DNA of 64,000 bases, from positions 62,001 through 126,000 of the forward strand of contig NZ_RCMB01000007.1 in assembly GCF_011319465.1 (NCBI RefSeq), read 5' to 3'. A model generated the notes under the pieces. The model was not told the DNA's origin, did not search any database, and was given only the letters and a program-made list of their open reading frames with translations. Every line of letters starts with the position of its first letter. Within the stretch, counting starts at the first letter, position 1. Of the stretch, positions 37,513 to 45,757 are shown one piece after another. The position numbers and the translations under genes were made by a program. This stretch comes from Candidatus Nitrosotalea sp. TS (GTDB taxonomy: Archaea > Thermoproteota > Nitrososphaeria > Nitrososphaerales > Nitrosopumilaceae).

Positions 37513-40500
37513 ATGAAAGAATTTGGAACCCTAGAGTATGTCTTGGACACATATTCAAAAAACTGGACTTGGAAGCTTACCGGCTCTAGAGCTGTTAGCA
37601 TGGTTGCCCGTGTTATTCCACAAGCTTGGTATGGCGATGGTCCTGAGGAAGCCATAGTACCTGATACAGAACACAATGTTCAGAAAATTAAATGGATAAT
37701 GGAAACTTATCCACTTGAGATAAAATCTAGAAACATTTGGCAGAGAAAAACAAGGCACATGAAAGTGTCAAAAAAGAAGTGGACCAGAATAGAAAAATTA
37801 CGAAAGGCAAATCCTGGCGAACAATTCAGGGGTACACTACTTAATTTTCAAAGAGAAGGGCTAGACTTTCTTTTAAAATCTTCCGGCAACGCTCTTTTAG
37901 CTGACGAGATGGGATTGGGAAAATGTTTGAAAGCAGATTCTCTTATCAGCACAATAAATGGACATGTTACAATAAAAGACATTTGGGAACAATCCACATT
38001 AACAGAAAGAGATGAGGATGAAGAATGGGGTAAATTAAAAACTCCCATCAGCATACAAACATTTGACGGAAAACAGATAGTTATCAAACAAGTAAACAGA
38101 GCTTTCAGGCAGAAGATTGACGAAGACATTACAAAGATTACTCTCTCTGACGGTTCAGTAATAGAATGCACTAGACGCCACATGTTTCTTACGCCAGACG
38201 GTTGGAAGATGGCTGGAAAATTAAACACGGACGATAAAGTAGCCATTCCTTCAAAAACATTACATGTAGAAAAAAATTCGCTAACACCAGATATAGCAGA
38301 ATTAATTGCGTGGCAGATGGCAGAAGGATACGAGTATATTGAAAATAACAGATACCCACGTGGAAGATTCTATAATTCTGATTCAAAAATATTGTCAAGA
38401 ATACAACAGTTAGGAAAATACCAAGGAATAGAACTACCCAAGCCAAGAAAAGAGGATACTACTTTTGTCATTGCTACAACTCAGTTTTATGAGTTATTTT
38501 CAAAATGGGGATACAAATGGGGTAAAAAATCAAAGGATAAAATTGTCCCAAAGGCAATAATCGAAGCATCGTTACCAGCACAGAAAGCATTTGTACAGGC
38601 AATTTTTGATGCAGAAGGTCATGTGAGCAAAACACATTGCGAATTAACTACTGCCAGTAGATCGATTGCATTTGCATTACGTGAAATTCTTCTTCACTTT
38701 GGCATCTGGCTTCGTATCAGATCTGCAAGAAAATATGCCACAAATGGCACAAGAAAACGTAGGAAATACTATGTCTGTACATTTGGAGGTAATTCAATAA
38801 ACAGATTCAATGATCAATTTAGGATCATCTCAACGCACAAACAAATAGCACTAGAAAAACTAGCAGCAAAGAAACACAATACGAACATAGAAGGAGTGCC
38901 CTCACAGAAAATTGTTCAGAGAATTGCTGAGACTGGAATATCGCTACGTTCTCTCAACCTGTACACACCATACAAGTATACGCAAGGCATGAGCAAACAG
39001 CTAGCCCTTTTTGTTTCAGACAAGTTAGATACACTTCACGAGCATAAACTTGCTGAACAATTACGTGAGATAGCACTGGAATCGATTAATTGGTGTTCAA
39101 TCAAATCTATAGAAAAGAAACAATTTCGTGGATATGTGTATGACCTATCAGTGCCTGAAACACACAACTATATTGCAAATGGCATAATTACTCATAATAC
39201 CGTTCAGACTCTGTCATACCTTGCAACAGAAAGACAGACATTTCCAGCTCTAATTGTTGCTCCTCTTGTTACCCTGAGCAATTGGCAAAGAGAGATTCAA
39301 AAGTTTCTCAAAAGAAGAAGCAGAAATGGAAGAATAGTTGAAGGTGAATATCCGACATCAGTTTTAATTCGAACCGGCAAGTCACAGGAAATAGGAAAGT
39401 ATGACATTTACATCATAAATTATGATTTGCTATACAAAAGACTAGACGACCTTTCAAAATTGAACATAAAGACACTTGTATGCGATGAGGTACAGCATCT
39501 TCGTTCAAAATCAACCAAAAAATATTCTGCAGTAAAGAAACTTTCTGCACTAGAGTCGGTAAAGTACAGAATTGGATTGTCTGGCACTCCAATCTACAAC
39601 AGAGGATCTGAGATTTGGCCAATAGTTGATATACTAAGACCAGGACTGCTTGGAAGTTTTGATGAGTTTTGCGAGTATTTCTGCTACGTAAACGAGAAGG
39701 GAAAAGCAATAGTACTTGAAAATAAACGCGCCAGCCTGGGCGAAGAGTTAAGAAAGCACGTAATGCTAAGACGCAAGAAATCAGATGTACTAAAAGAATT
39801 GAAAGAAAAAGTAAGATACAAAGAACTCATAGAATCAGATATCAATTATTACCATGCAGAACTTGACAAAATATGGAAGAGGCTAGAAGAAGAACAAAAA
39901 ACTGCAACTTCGGCCTTTGACAAGTTTTCATCATACAAAAGAGCCATCCAGAGTGAGAGACAGGCAGCAGGAGCTGCAAAAGTACCTCATGTCATAGAGT
40001 TTGTCAAAAACATCATGGAAATAGAAGAGAGTGTCGTAGTATTTTGTCACCACAAGGCAATTCATGGATTGCTACACAAGAGTCTTCATGAATACTCTCC
40101 TTCTTCCATCATAGGAGGCCAGACAGACAAAGAGCGACAAGGCAACATCGACAGATTCCAAAATGGAGAAACAAAGCTAATGATTGCAGGGCTCAGAGCT
40201 GGAAACGTTGGAATCAATCTGAGCAGGGCAAGATACGTGATATTTGCAGAGCTTGACTGGAGTCCTGCCATTCACAGACAGGCCGAAGACAGATTACACA
40301 GAATAGGTCAGAAAAATACCGTATTTGCATACTATTTGATGGGCAATGGTACGCTGGATGATCACGTAGCAAATGTGCTAGTTGACAAGAGTTATGAAAT
40401 TGATGCAATCATGGACGAAAAAGAAGAGCCATTTGAAGACAAGGACAAGGCAGAATTAATCTTGGCTCAAATCCACGACAAGCTCTCAACCAAGCGCTAG
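37513..40500 (+). CDS. SNF2-family helicase/ATPase with intein
   Basis: A 995-residue precursor; the spliced host protein is about 570 residues. Host motifs: I (ADEMGLGK joined to TVQTLSYL after splicing), II as DEVQHL in place of DEAH, III GLSGTPIYN, V LRAGNVGINLSRARYV and VI HRQAEDRLHRIGQ. SNF2 ATPases remodel protein-DNA complexes, in archaea perhaps with transcription or repair. The intein sits between Lys137 and the threonine of Walker A, so the ATPase is inactive until splicing. Confidence 0.93.
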   Translation: MKEFGTLEYVLDTYSKNWTWKLTGSRAVSMVARVIPQAWYGDGPEEAIVPDTEHNVQKIKWIMETYPLEIKSRNIWQRKTRHMKVSKKKWTRIEKLRKANPGEQFRGTLLNFQREGLDFLLKSSGNALLADEMGLGKCLKADSLISTINGHVTIKDIWEQSTLTERDEDEEWGKLKTPISIQTFDGKQIVIKQVNRAFRQKIDEDITKITLSDGSVIECTRRHMFLTPDGWKMAGKLNTDDKVAIPSKTLHVEKNSLTPDIAELIAWQMAEGYEYIENNRYPRGRFYNSDSKILSRIQQLGKYQGIELPKPRKEDTTFVIATTQFYELFSKWGYKWGKKSKDKIVPKAIIEASLPAQKAFVQAIFDAEGHVSKTHCELTTASRSIAFALREILLHFGIWLRIRSARKYATNGTRKRRKYYVCTFGGNSINRFNDQFRIISTHKQIALEKLAAKKHNTNIEGVPSQKIVQRIAETGISLRSLNLYTPYKYTQGMSKQLALFVSDKLDTLHEHKLAEQLREIALESINWCSIKSIEKKQFRGYVYDLSVPETHNYIANGIITHNTVQTLSYLATERQTFPALIVAPLVTLSNWQREIQKFLKRRSRNGRIVEGEYPTSVLIRTGKSQEIGKYDIYIINYDLLYKRLDDLSKLNIKTLVCDEVQHLRSKSTKKYSAVKKLSALESVKYRIGLSGTPIYNRGSEIWPIVDILRPGLLGSFDEFCEYFCYVNEKGKAIVLENKRASLGEELRKHVMLRRKKSDVLKELKEKVRYKELIESDINYYHAELDKIWKRLEEEQKTATSAFDKFSSYKRAIQSERQAAGAAKVPHVIEFVKNIMEIEESVVVFCHHKAIHGLLHKSLHEYSPSSIIGGQTDKERQGNIDRFQNGETKLMIAGLRAGNVGINLSRARYVIFAELDWSPAIHRQAEDRLHRIGQKNTVFAYYLMGNGTLDDHVANVLVDKSYEIDAIMDEKEEPFEDKDKAELILAQIHDKLSTKR
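37924..39198 (+). mobile_element. Intein with LAGLIDADG homing endonuclease in Walker A of the SNF2 gene
   Basis: A 425-residue in-frame insertion. It begins with Cys138 (CLKADSLISTINGHV, block A), has block B IECTRRHMFLT, and ends GYVYDLSVPETHNYIANG followed by IITHN, with the His-Asn pair and Thr as the +1 residue. Two DOD motifs are present: ELIAWQMAEGY (residues 263-273) and FVQAIFDAEGH (360-370), each keeping the acidic residue before Gly, so both splicing and homing activities look intact. Confidence 0.93.
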
Positions 40501-40502
40501 TT

Positions 40503-40717
40503 TCATTTCTCTTCGCGTATCTCGTACTTGTCAAAAAATCCTGGCCTTCACCTTGTTTTTCCACAATAAATGACTCTAGTTTTTTTATAACTTCGGCTCT
40601 GTTTAGCCTTCCTTCATTTGATACATAATATTCGGCATGTGACGCTCGGAATTTCTTGTAGTTCATCCCTTTTGTCATCAATATCATTACAGAATTATCC
40701 ATAATAAGAGATCTCAT
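40503..40717 (-). CDS. Small conserved hypothetical protein, frameshifted
   Basis: About 71 residues: MRSLIMDNSVMILMTKGMNY, then KFRASHAEYYVSNEGRLNRA and EVIKKLESFIVEKQGEGQDF. The ATG at 40717 overlaps the stop of the DnaJ-TPR gene (ATGA). A T missing from the run near 40534 shifts the frame; repair gives FDKYEIREEK and a stop at 40503, two bases from the convergent SNF2 stop. No domain is recognised. Confidence 0.5.
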
Positions 40718-41452
40718 TGCCTCAGTTTTTTTGCCTGCTTGATGCACTTGTCTCCTTCTTTTTTCTTTCCTATCTTGAGCAGTAGACTGCCCTTGTTATA
40801 CCAAGCATTTGCAAAATTAGGATCAAAACTTGTTGCCTTATCAAATGACTCTAGTGCTTCATCGTATCTTTCCAGATTGTAGAGACACACCCCATTTAGG
40901 TTCCATATTGCCGCATGTGCAGGATTGATCTTGATTGCCTTGCCAAATGACTCTAGTGCCTCACCATATCTTCCCAGGTCAGAAAGACATACACCCTTTA
41001 GGTTCCACGACACTTGTTGATTTTGAATCAATCTCCAGCACCTTATCATAACAGACCAGCGCTTCCTCGTATCTTTTCAGATTAGAAAAGCAGTCACCCT
41101 TCTTGAGCCATGCATTTGCATACCTAGGCAATTTTCCGACGGCCTTGTCATAGAGTACGACTGCCTCATCATACTTGCGTTTAGCAAAAAGCGCCTCAGC
41201 TTGGTTGTACCATGAAACAGCATCCTCAGGATACAGGTCAGCAAATTTTTTGTTGGGTGTTACCACAGTTTTGTGGTGATTTTTCAAGGTTTGGTAGGCA
41301 TCAGATATTAGTTTGAACTGTTGATCATCTTTTTCTGATGAATTTTTATCAGGATGATACTTGAGGGCCAATTTTCTATACGCGCTTTTTATCTCTTTTA
41401 GTGACGAGCCGGGCTCCAAACCCAGAACTTCATAGCATTTTGAAACATTCAA
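40714..41452 (-). CDS. DnaJ-domain plus TPR-repeat protein, frameshifted
   Basis: The J domain is at residues 1-65 (CYEVLGLEPGSSLKEIKSAY, then KYHPDKNSSE with the HPD motif that stimulates Hsp70). At least four TPR units follow: SWYNQAEALFAKRKYDEAVV, AWLKKGDCFSNLKRYEEALV, SWNLKGVCLSDLGRYGEALE and AWYNKGSLLLKIG. One base change near 41020-41040 joins EIDSK to QVSWNLKGV. Repaired length is about 245 residues. It is probably a co-chaperone that holds Hsp70 clients or partners. Confidence 0.85.
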
Positions 41453-41701
41453 CTTGTATCACCCTAAATAACTCGCATCAACTCTAATTTGCAAAAACCT
41501 CTACAAATTAGCCTTTCACAGCATAACATTATTAATTTTATCATACATAAATGCAAAAACTCTATCATTATGACACATTTATCAATAATCCAAATGATCA
41601 TTTTGATGTCAGAAAGCAATTTTTGTTGAATTTTATTTAATTCACAGTTATCAAAAAATTATTCCCAAGAAATAAATTGAAAAATATTTCAGCAGACTAG
41701 A

Positions 41702-41866
41702 ATGACAAATCAAACAATAAGTGAACTTGTCAAAATGGCCGACAAGATAGTAATTGACGAAGTAAAGGGAAAGAAAGTGACTTTGAAGATAAGCTGGTTT
41801 GATCTCAAGGGAACAAGAAAATCAAAAAAGTTTTTGATGACGGAAAAGGAAAAGATCGAGTTTTAG
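41702..41866 (+). CDS. Small basic hypothetical protein
   Basis: A 54-residue protein: ELVKMADKIVIDEVKGKKVT, then LKISWFDLKGTRKSKKFLM. It alternates acidic and basic residues, with strands suggesting a compact beta-rich fold. It has ATG and TAG and normal codon use. No family is recognised. The 249 bp before it (41453-41701) are AT-rich and show nothing coding. Confidence 0.45.
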   Translation: MTNQTISELVKMADKIVIDEVKGKKVTLKISWFDLKGTRKSKKFLMTEKEKIEF

Positions 41867-41954
41867 ATCTTTTACCTAATCATCTTTTTTATCGTCCATA
41901 ATCTAATTTTTCCTAAAATTTTTCGATTTTATAGAATAAAAATTTTGTTCATGA

Positions 41955-42147
41955 GTTCTTCCCATCACTAATAAGCAAAAAAACAGTCCAAAGCATGGCG
42001 AACATTCCTTGTTTGTGATGCAGGAACTCAGACTCACCACCAGGATCTGAACGATCCTTACCCGCACAGGCAAGGAACGCCTACATTAATCACATATTGA
42101 CGGGTCGGCATGAGACCGCTATGAGAGAGTAGATCATTTCATTTTTT
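41955..42147 (+). ncRNA. Candidate structured non-coding RNA
   Basis: No frame is open here, but a nested RNA fold is clear. GGCG (41997-42000) pairs with CGCC (42078-42081). A 13-bp helix pairs 42005-42017 with 42065-42077, with only two G-U wobbles. Inside it AGGATC (42042-42047), loop TGAAC, pairs with GATCCT (42053-42058). A smaller hairpin with GGTC/GACC arms follows near 42103-42116, then a T run at 42142-42147. TTTTATAG at 41927-41934 would start transcription near 41955. It does not look like tRNA, RNase P, SRP or 5S RNA. The 5' and 3' ends are estimates. Confidence 0.5.
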
Positions 42148-42164
42148 CCTTGCAAACTAGCGAA

Positions 42165-42290
42165 ATGCCCAAAACACTTGATGACGTATATTATTTCATG
42201 GGCTTTGTACTATACAGCAAAAGACACGGCCTTTATAGAAAATCGTTTGTTTTGCATTCTAGTGATTGCAAAGTAGATGAAGAGGAATAA
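42165..42290 (+). CDS. Small hypothetical protein
   Basis: A 41-residue frame with ATG and TAA: MPKTLDDVYYFMGFVLYSKR, then a short tail ending CKVDEEE. One short hydrophobic stretch is too small for a clear membrane helix. It lies just past the ncRNA candidate and could be part of the same transcript. Confidence 0.3.
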   Translation: MPKTLDDVYYFMGFVLYSKRHGLYRKSFVLHSSDCKVDEEE

Positions 42291-42347
42291 ATTATCAGAC
42301 ACATTCCCATTGATAAACATGATAAATGACCAAGCCTTGATTTTGTC

Positions 42348-42584
42348 ATGAACAAGCACGAAGTCAATAAATCTCTTCTAAGCAAATTTACCCTAAATCA
42401 GCTACACGAGTTTTGCAAGACGCATAAAAGAGAGATGAACCAAATAGATTACAGGGACAGAGTAATTCTTGGCGAATCAGATCCTGAAATAATAAAGAAA
42501 AGATTCATTCCATACATAGTAGGTTTTTTTGATCAAGTGGAAATAATAGAGTTTGCCAGAAAACACAACATACCGATAGATTGA
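42348..42584 (+). CDS. Small conserved protein, paralogue of the 63.6 kb gene
   Basis: A 78-residue helical protein: LLSKFTLNQLHEFCKTHKRE, then FIPYIVGFFDQVEIIEFARK and HNIPID. The same skeleton (LL-x-KF, L-x3-C, F-x-I/V, I-x-E-x-A/I-x-K-x-x-I-x-x-D) recurs in the last gene of the window. The repeat of short helices resembles SAP- or Ankyrin-like nucleic-acid or protein binding modules. Function unknown. Confidence 0.55.
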   Translation: MNKHEVNKSLLSKFTLNQLHEFCKTHKREMNQIDYRDRVILGESDPEIIKKRFIPYIVGFFDQVEIIEFARKHNIPID

Positions 42585-42624
42585 CTAACTTGTCTCAAGG
42601 ACCTGTCAACGAGTTGTTTCCCAG

Positions 42625-43251
42625 TCAAGTCCGTATGCCATTTGCAGATTCTGTCGTATCATTTCCACCTGTGGTATCTCCAGAATAAAGAAATCCCGCC
42701 GCAGACATGCGCGCTTGTACAAGTACCAATTGCTGCCTGATGTTTTCAGCCACATAGCTTTGCTTTGACTGGCAATCCCACTGACCTTTTCCAAAGATAA
42801 CATTTGAAAATGCCAGAAGATCATAATTTTTTTCATACGAATATGGAATCAAGCCCAAGACCTTTGTTTTGATAACAAGTGTCGAATTAAAATCTGCATT
42901 AGACTCGTTGCTCAAAACCCAGTTGACAAATGTCTTCATGGTATTAGAGTCGGTAAAACCTAGTGTTCCTTGTAGTTGTCCCTCAGAAAGTGGCTGAACC
43001 GTGTTTCCAGTAATCTCAAGTGAGCCGTAATCACCTGAAGCACCACGCATGTCAGATTCTACGCTCTCAACGGTTACAGGTACAAATGATGGGTTACACA
43101 CAGCCAAAGTAATATCCAAACCTGATGTATTGACCTGCCCTATACCACCTCCAGCAAACTCTAGGCTTTTTGCCAAATAGGATACACTGACAAATAATGC
43201 AGATAACGCAATCACTATTACGACTGCAAGTATTATCAGAGATCTTTTCAT
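42625..43251 (-). CDS. Membrane-anchored exported protein, LEA14-like
   Basis: A 208-residue protein. Residues 3-28 are a signal anchor (LIILAVVIVIALSALFVSV). The extracytoplasmic part has LDITLAVCNPSFVPVTVESV, then TGNTVQPLSEGQLQGTL, in the pattern of LEA14/WHy beta-sandwich domains (N-P-x-x-V-P-V). Two cysteines could pair. The ATG at 43251 is preferred to an earlier one at 43266. Confidence 0.6.
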   Translation of the reverse strand: MKRSLIILAVVIVIALSALFVSVSYLAKSLEFAGGGIGQVNTSGLDITLAVCNPSFVPVTVESVESDMRGASGDYGSLEITGNTVQPLSEGQLQGTLGFTDSNTMKTFVNWVLSNESNADFNSTLVIKTKVLGLIPYSYEKNYDLLAFSNVIFGKGQWDCQSKQSYVAENIRQQLVLVQARMSAAGFLYSGDTTGGNDTTESANGIRT

Positions 43252-43258
43252 GAACATT

Positions 43259-43405
43259 GTGATCATACCTAGTATTCATAAACTTCTTGGCAAGAAAATA
43301 CTCTCATTTACAGTAGACTTGGGTCAAATCGAATCTGAGAAAAAGCGAACTTCAAAACAAATCGACGTTCTAAATGCAGCAATCAAAGAAATAGAGTCCA
43401 GATAG
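43259..43405 (+). CDS. Small coiled-coil hypothetical protein (doubtful)
   Basis: A 48-residue frame from a GTG at 43259: PSIHKLLGKKILSFTVDLGQ, then a coiled-coil-like IESEKKRTSKQIDVLNAAIK. The amino-acid pattern looks real. However, the start is only 8 bp from the divergent ATG at 43251, leaving no room for ordinary promoters, so the start or the gene may be wrong. Confidence 0.3.
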   Translation: MIIPSIHKLLGKKILSFTVDLGQIESEKKRTSKQIDVLNAAIKEIESR

Positions 43406-43413
43406 AATAATTT

Positions 43414-43761
43414 TTACGCAGTGATTGGACAAGGTAGGGATTCTGATAATTTGACAATCAGTCTTTGTGTTACTTGATTATCTATTTGTCCATCGCTTAT
43501 TGTAGAGAGCGGCAAGAAAGTAGAGGCAAAATCCAGTATTGATATGATTGTTTTTGTATCCTCCTCGTCTATCTGCAATCTGGTCAGCGATGTTTTGGAG
43601 TCAGTCTTTCGGAGTAGAAACTGCTTGAGGGTATCATATGAATACTCTATTCCATGCTCCTCAGATGAATGCGTCATGAACTTTCGGACCACGTCTTTTT
43701 CTTCTCCTTCAGCTTCATATCTGCATTCAAATCCATAATCGGCGCATGCAAATTTTGCCAT
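43414..43761 (-). CDS. DUF1059 family protein with C-terminal extension
   Basis: A 115-residue protein. Residues 1-50 fit DUF1059: KFACADYGFECRYEAEGEEK, then EVVRKF-like VVRKFMTHSSEEHGIEY, with conserved cysteines and histidines that may bind metal. The second half (LTRLQIDEEDTKTIISILD, then SESLPCPIT) is an added helical region. The role of the family is unknown. Confidence 0.7.
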   Translation of the reverse strand: MAKFACADYGFECRYEAEGEEKDVVRKFMTHSSEEHGIEYSYDTLKQFLLRKTDSKTSLTRLQIDEEDTKTIISILDFASTFLPLSTISDGQIDNQVTQRLIVKLSESLPCPITA

Positions 43762-43935
43762 AGATTGCATGACACCCTTTATCTCTTAAGAAGTAGCTTG
43801 ATCGAAAATGGCAAATCTTGATGAAATAAACTGGAAATCACAGCAGGCTTGACGGAAACCTTGAATTGCAGGTCAACTTTCGCTTTGTATGATCATATTG
43901 CTTGAGACACGAACCAATATGCGTATGATGATACC

Positions 43936-44196
43936 ATGAAACGAGGATATGGAATCCTGATAACCGGAGCAGGAATGTTAGTTATTGGTCGTTTTCTTTC
44001 ACAATGGATAGTAAACAGCATACCTACAATCAATCAGGCTCATTCATCTATGATGGATGCACAGTATCACATGTTATCATGGAGTAACCAATTATCTACA
44101 ATCAGCCAGTGGGGAATAATCGTGCTTGTCATAGGCGGATTTGTGACCGCTCTTGACAGAATGAAGAAAAATCAGGCTAGTGCAAAAAATGACTAG
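43936..44196 (+). CDS. Small two-helix membrane protein
   Basis: An 86-residue protein with transmembrane segments at 6-28 (GILITGAGMLVIGRFLSQWI) and 58-76 (QWGIIVLVIGGFVTAL), joined by a polar loop containing HSSMMDAQYHMLSW, rich in Met and His. Both termini face the cytoplasm by the positive-inside rule. It resembles the two-helix proteins at 46.7 and 53.2 kb. It shares a 4-bp stop overlap with TFB. Confidence 0.5.
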   Translation: MKRGYGILITGAGMLVIGRFLSQWIVNSIPTINQAHSSMMDAQYHMLSWSNQLSTISQWGIIVLVIGGFVTALDRMKKNQASAKND

Positions 44197-45119
44197 TGTT
44201 CTTGAACAAATACGTTCAATGATTCTTTTAATCCCTTGTACCTGTTTCGTATCGTAACTTCTGTCACGCCTGCAGCCATTGCAATTACTTTTTGTGTAGT
44301 ATTGTCTCCGTTTACTGTACACGACAGATACAGTGCAGCAGCTGCAAGCCCCATAGGGTCCTTTCCTGCAGAAAGTTCCATGTCGTTTGCTTCCTTTAAA
44401 ATCTCAAGTGCTTTTCGCTTTACCTTCTCGCTCAGCCCAGATTGGCTTGCAATTCGCGACATGCATTTTATCGGATCAAGTACTGGCATTGTCATATCAA
44501 GCTCTTCTAGCAATAGCCGATAGGAACGTGAAATGTCCTTTCGTTTTATGTTAATTTGACGTGCAATCTCGTTTAGTGTCCTAGGAGTACTAGATTCACG
44601 GCATGCCATGTATAATGCCGCTGCAATAAGACCAGAAATTGACCTACCCTTTGTGAGCCCCCTTTCTAGACCCTTTCTGTAGATGTATGCAGTCTTTTCA
44701 ATTACTGCGTCAGAGAGGGCAAGCTTGTCCCTTAACCTGTTGAGTTCGCTGAAAGCCTGTCTTAGGTTCTTGTCAGCAGATTCGCTGGCCTTACTTCTGT
44801 TATCCCATGTTCTGAGACGATCCATAGTATGCTTCATCGAGGAAGAGAGCGGTTTTCCCATCGCATCTGTTCTGCCATGACCTATCATGGTGGCAAGCCC
44901 CATGTCATGCACCGCAAGTGACGTAGGCAATCCCGTTCTTGCCCTGTCATCATATTCTTCCTTTGTAAATGCGCGTGTCTCAGAGCCCAAGTCGACTATG
45001 CGATCTTGTATGACAAAACCGCATCCACTACAGAATTTTTCGCCAGTAGAACTGTCTGTTACGAGGGAATCTTTTCCACATCGCATGCAATTACCAGCAT
45101 TATAATTATGTAAAACCAT
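44193..45119 (-). CDS. tfb: Transcription initiation factor B (TFB)
   Basis: A 308-residue archaeal TFIIB. The zinc ribbon is CMRCGKDSLVTDSSTGEKFC followed by SGCGF; the B-reader/linker has DLGSETRAFTKEEYDDRART; two cyclin folds follow (about 110-205 and 210-305), each with a repeat motif (SISGLIAAALYMACRESSTP and DPMGLAAAALYLSCTVNGD). It recruits RNA polymerase to TBP-bound promoters. Nitrososphaerota often have several TFBs. The ATG at 45119 is chosen over 45152 because the zinc ribbon follows at once. Confidence 0.95.
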   Translation of the reverse strand: MVLHNYNAGNCMRCGKDSLVTDSSTGEKFCSGCGFVIQDRIVDLGSETRAFTKEEYDDRARTGLPTSLAVHDMGLATMIGHGRTDAMGKPLSSSMKHTMDRLRTWDNRSKASESADKNLRQAFSELNRLRDKLALSDAVIEKTAYIYRKGLERGLTKGRSISGLIAAALYMACRESSTPRTLNEIARQINIKRKDISRSYRLLLEELDMTMPVLDPIKCMSRIASQSGLSEKVKRKALEILKEANDMELSAGKDPMGLAAAALYLSCTVNGDNTTQKVIAMAAGVTEVTIRNRYKGLKESLNVFVQEH

Positions 45120-45252
45120 ACAATTTGTCACCTGCATTGCATGACATATCAATAAGAACTCTCGTATTTTGTGATGGATGATTTTCGGGTTTTGTCATAA
45201 CTTTGGTTTCTGATGTTGAAAAATCATGTTTTGATCAATCAACAAGTCAACA

Positions 45253-45278
45253 ATGTTGCAATTCAACATGCTTATTAG
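45253..45278 (+). promoter_or_regulatory. Palindrome plus TATA box of the lysine-rich microprotein gene
   Basis: ATGTTG-CAATT-CAACAT (45253-45269) is a perfect 6+5+6 inverted repeat. It touches TTATTAG (45272-45278), a TATA-like box centred 25 nt before the ATG at 45300. Further CAACA half-sites lie just upstream (45236-45252). The placement over the BRE suits a repressor or activator site. Confidence 0.45.
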
Positions 45279-45299
45279 CTATGCAAGTTCTCAAATAAC

Positions 45300-45362
45300 A
45301 TGGCAAAAGCCAAAGCAAAATCAAAAGCAAAATCAAAAACCGCAAAGAAATCTAAGAGATAA
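45300..45362 (+). CDS. 20-residue lysine/alanine-rich microprotein
   Basis: An ATG-to-TAA frame encoding a peptide of Lys, Ala, Ser and one Arg, Thr and Met: the unit AKAKSK recurs, and the end is KTAKKSKR. Over half of the residues are basic. It has its own TATA box at leaderless distance and an operator-like palindrome. The composition recalls histone H1 tails, so nucleic-acid compaction is one guess. Low complexity alone could arise from repeat expansion, so translation needs proof. Confidence 0.45.
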   Translation: MAKAKAKSKAKSKTAKKSKR

Positions 45363-45383
45363 AATAAAAGTGACCTGAAATGG

Positions 45384-45659
45384 TCAATCCATTTTTTCCA
45401 TAAAAGAAATTCTAAAAAATATTTTAATCCATATCGTGTTAACGATTTTTTTATTCAGAAAAGATCTAACAATTAGTTTTAGAGACATCGAGGTGTAATC
45501 ACAGATGCTTTTCTGCCATCTGGACTTTAGAACAATGAGGATAACAGGGATGGCCATACTTGCACAAATCCATAGACTGGCCAGATATGACAGAACTAGA
45601 ATAATGGTGACGGGCTTACAAGTGCGCTTCTTGAGGGATTCATAAGAATACAGCCACAT
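45384..45659 (-). CDS. Possible small membrane protein
   Basis: A 91-residue frame: MWLYSYESLKKRT, then PVTIILVLSYLASLWICASM and AIPVILIVLKSRW. It has one or two hydrophobic helices. The C-terminal third (ending FRISFMEKMD) runs into AT-rich sequence and looks less coding. No family is recognised. Confidence 0.35.
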   Translation of the reverse strand: MWLYSYESLKKRTCKPVTIILVLSYLASLWICASMAIPVILIVLKSRWQKSICDYTSMSLKLIVRSFLNKKIVNTIWIKIFFRISFMEKMD

Positions 45660-45757
45660 TGCGAAGAAAATTACAGCATTGTCATGAATTTTATCGGATT
45701 ATTCAGTGAGAAGAGTAGTGCGATTTTGAATCAGATTTTGTTTATTGCATATTTGTG

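Noticed and set aside
37924-39198. Possibility that the insertion in the SNF2 gene is an intron or an extra host domain
   Set aside because: The frame is open throughout and the termini carry the exact splicing residues of an intein (Cys1, TRRH, His-Asn, +1 Thr).
41453-41701. Possible replication origin in the AT-rich gap
   Set aside because: It has no ORB-like repeats and no cdc6 gene nearby; simple AT-richness is not enough.
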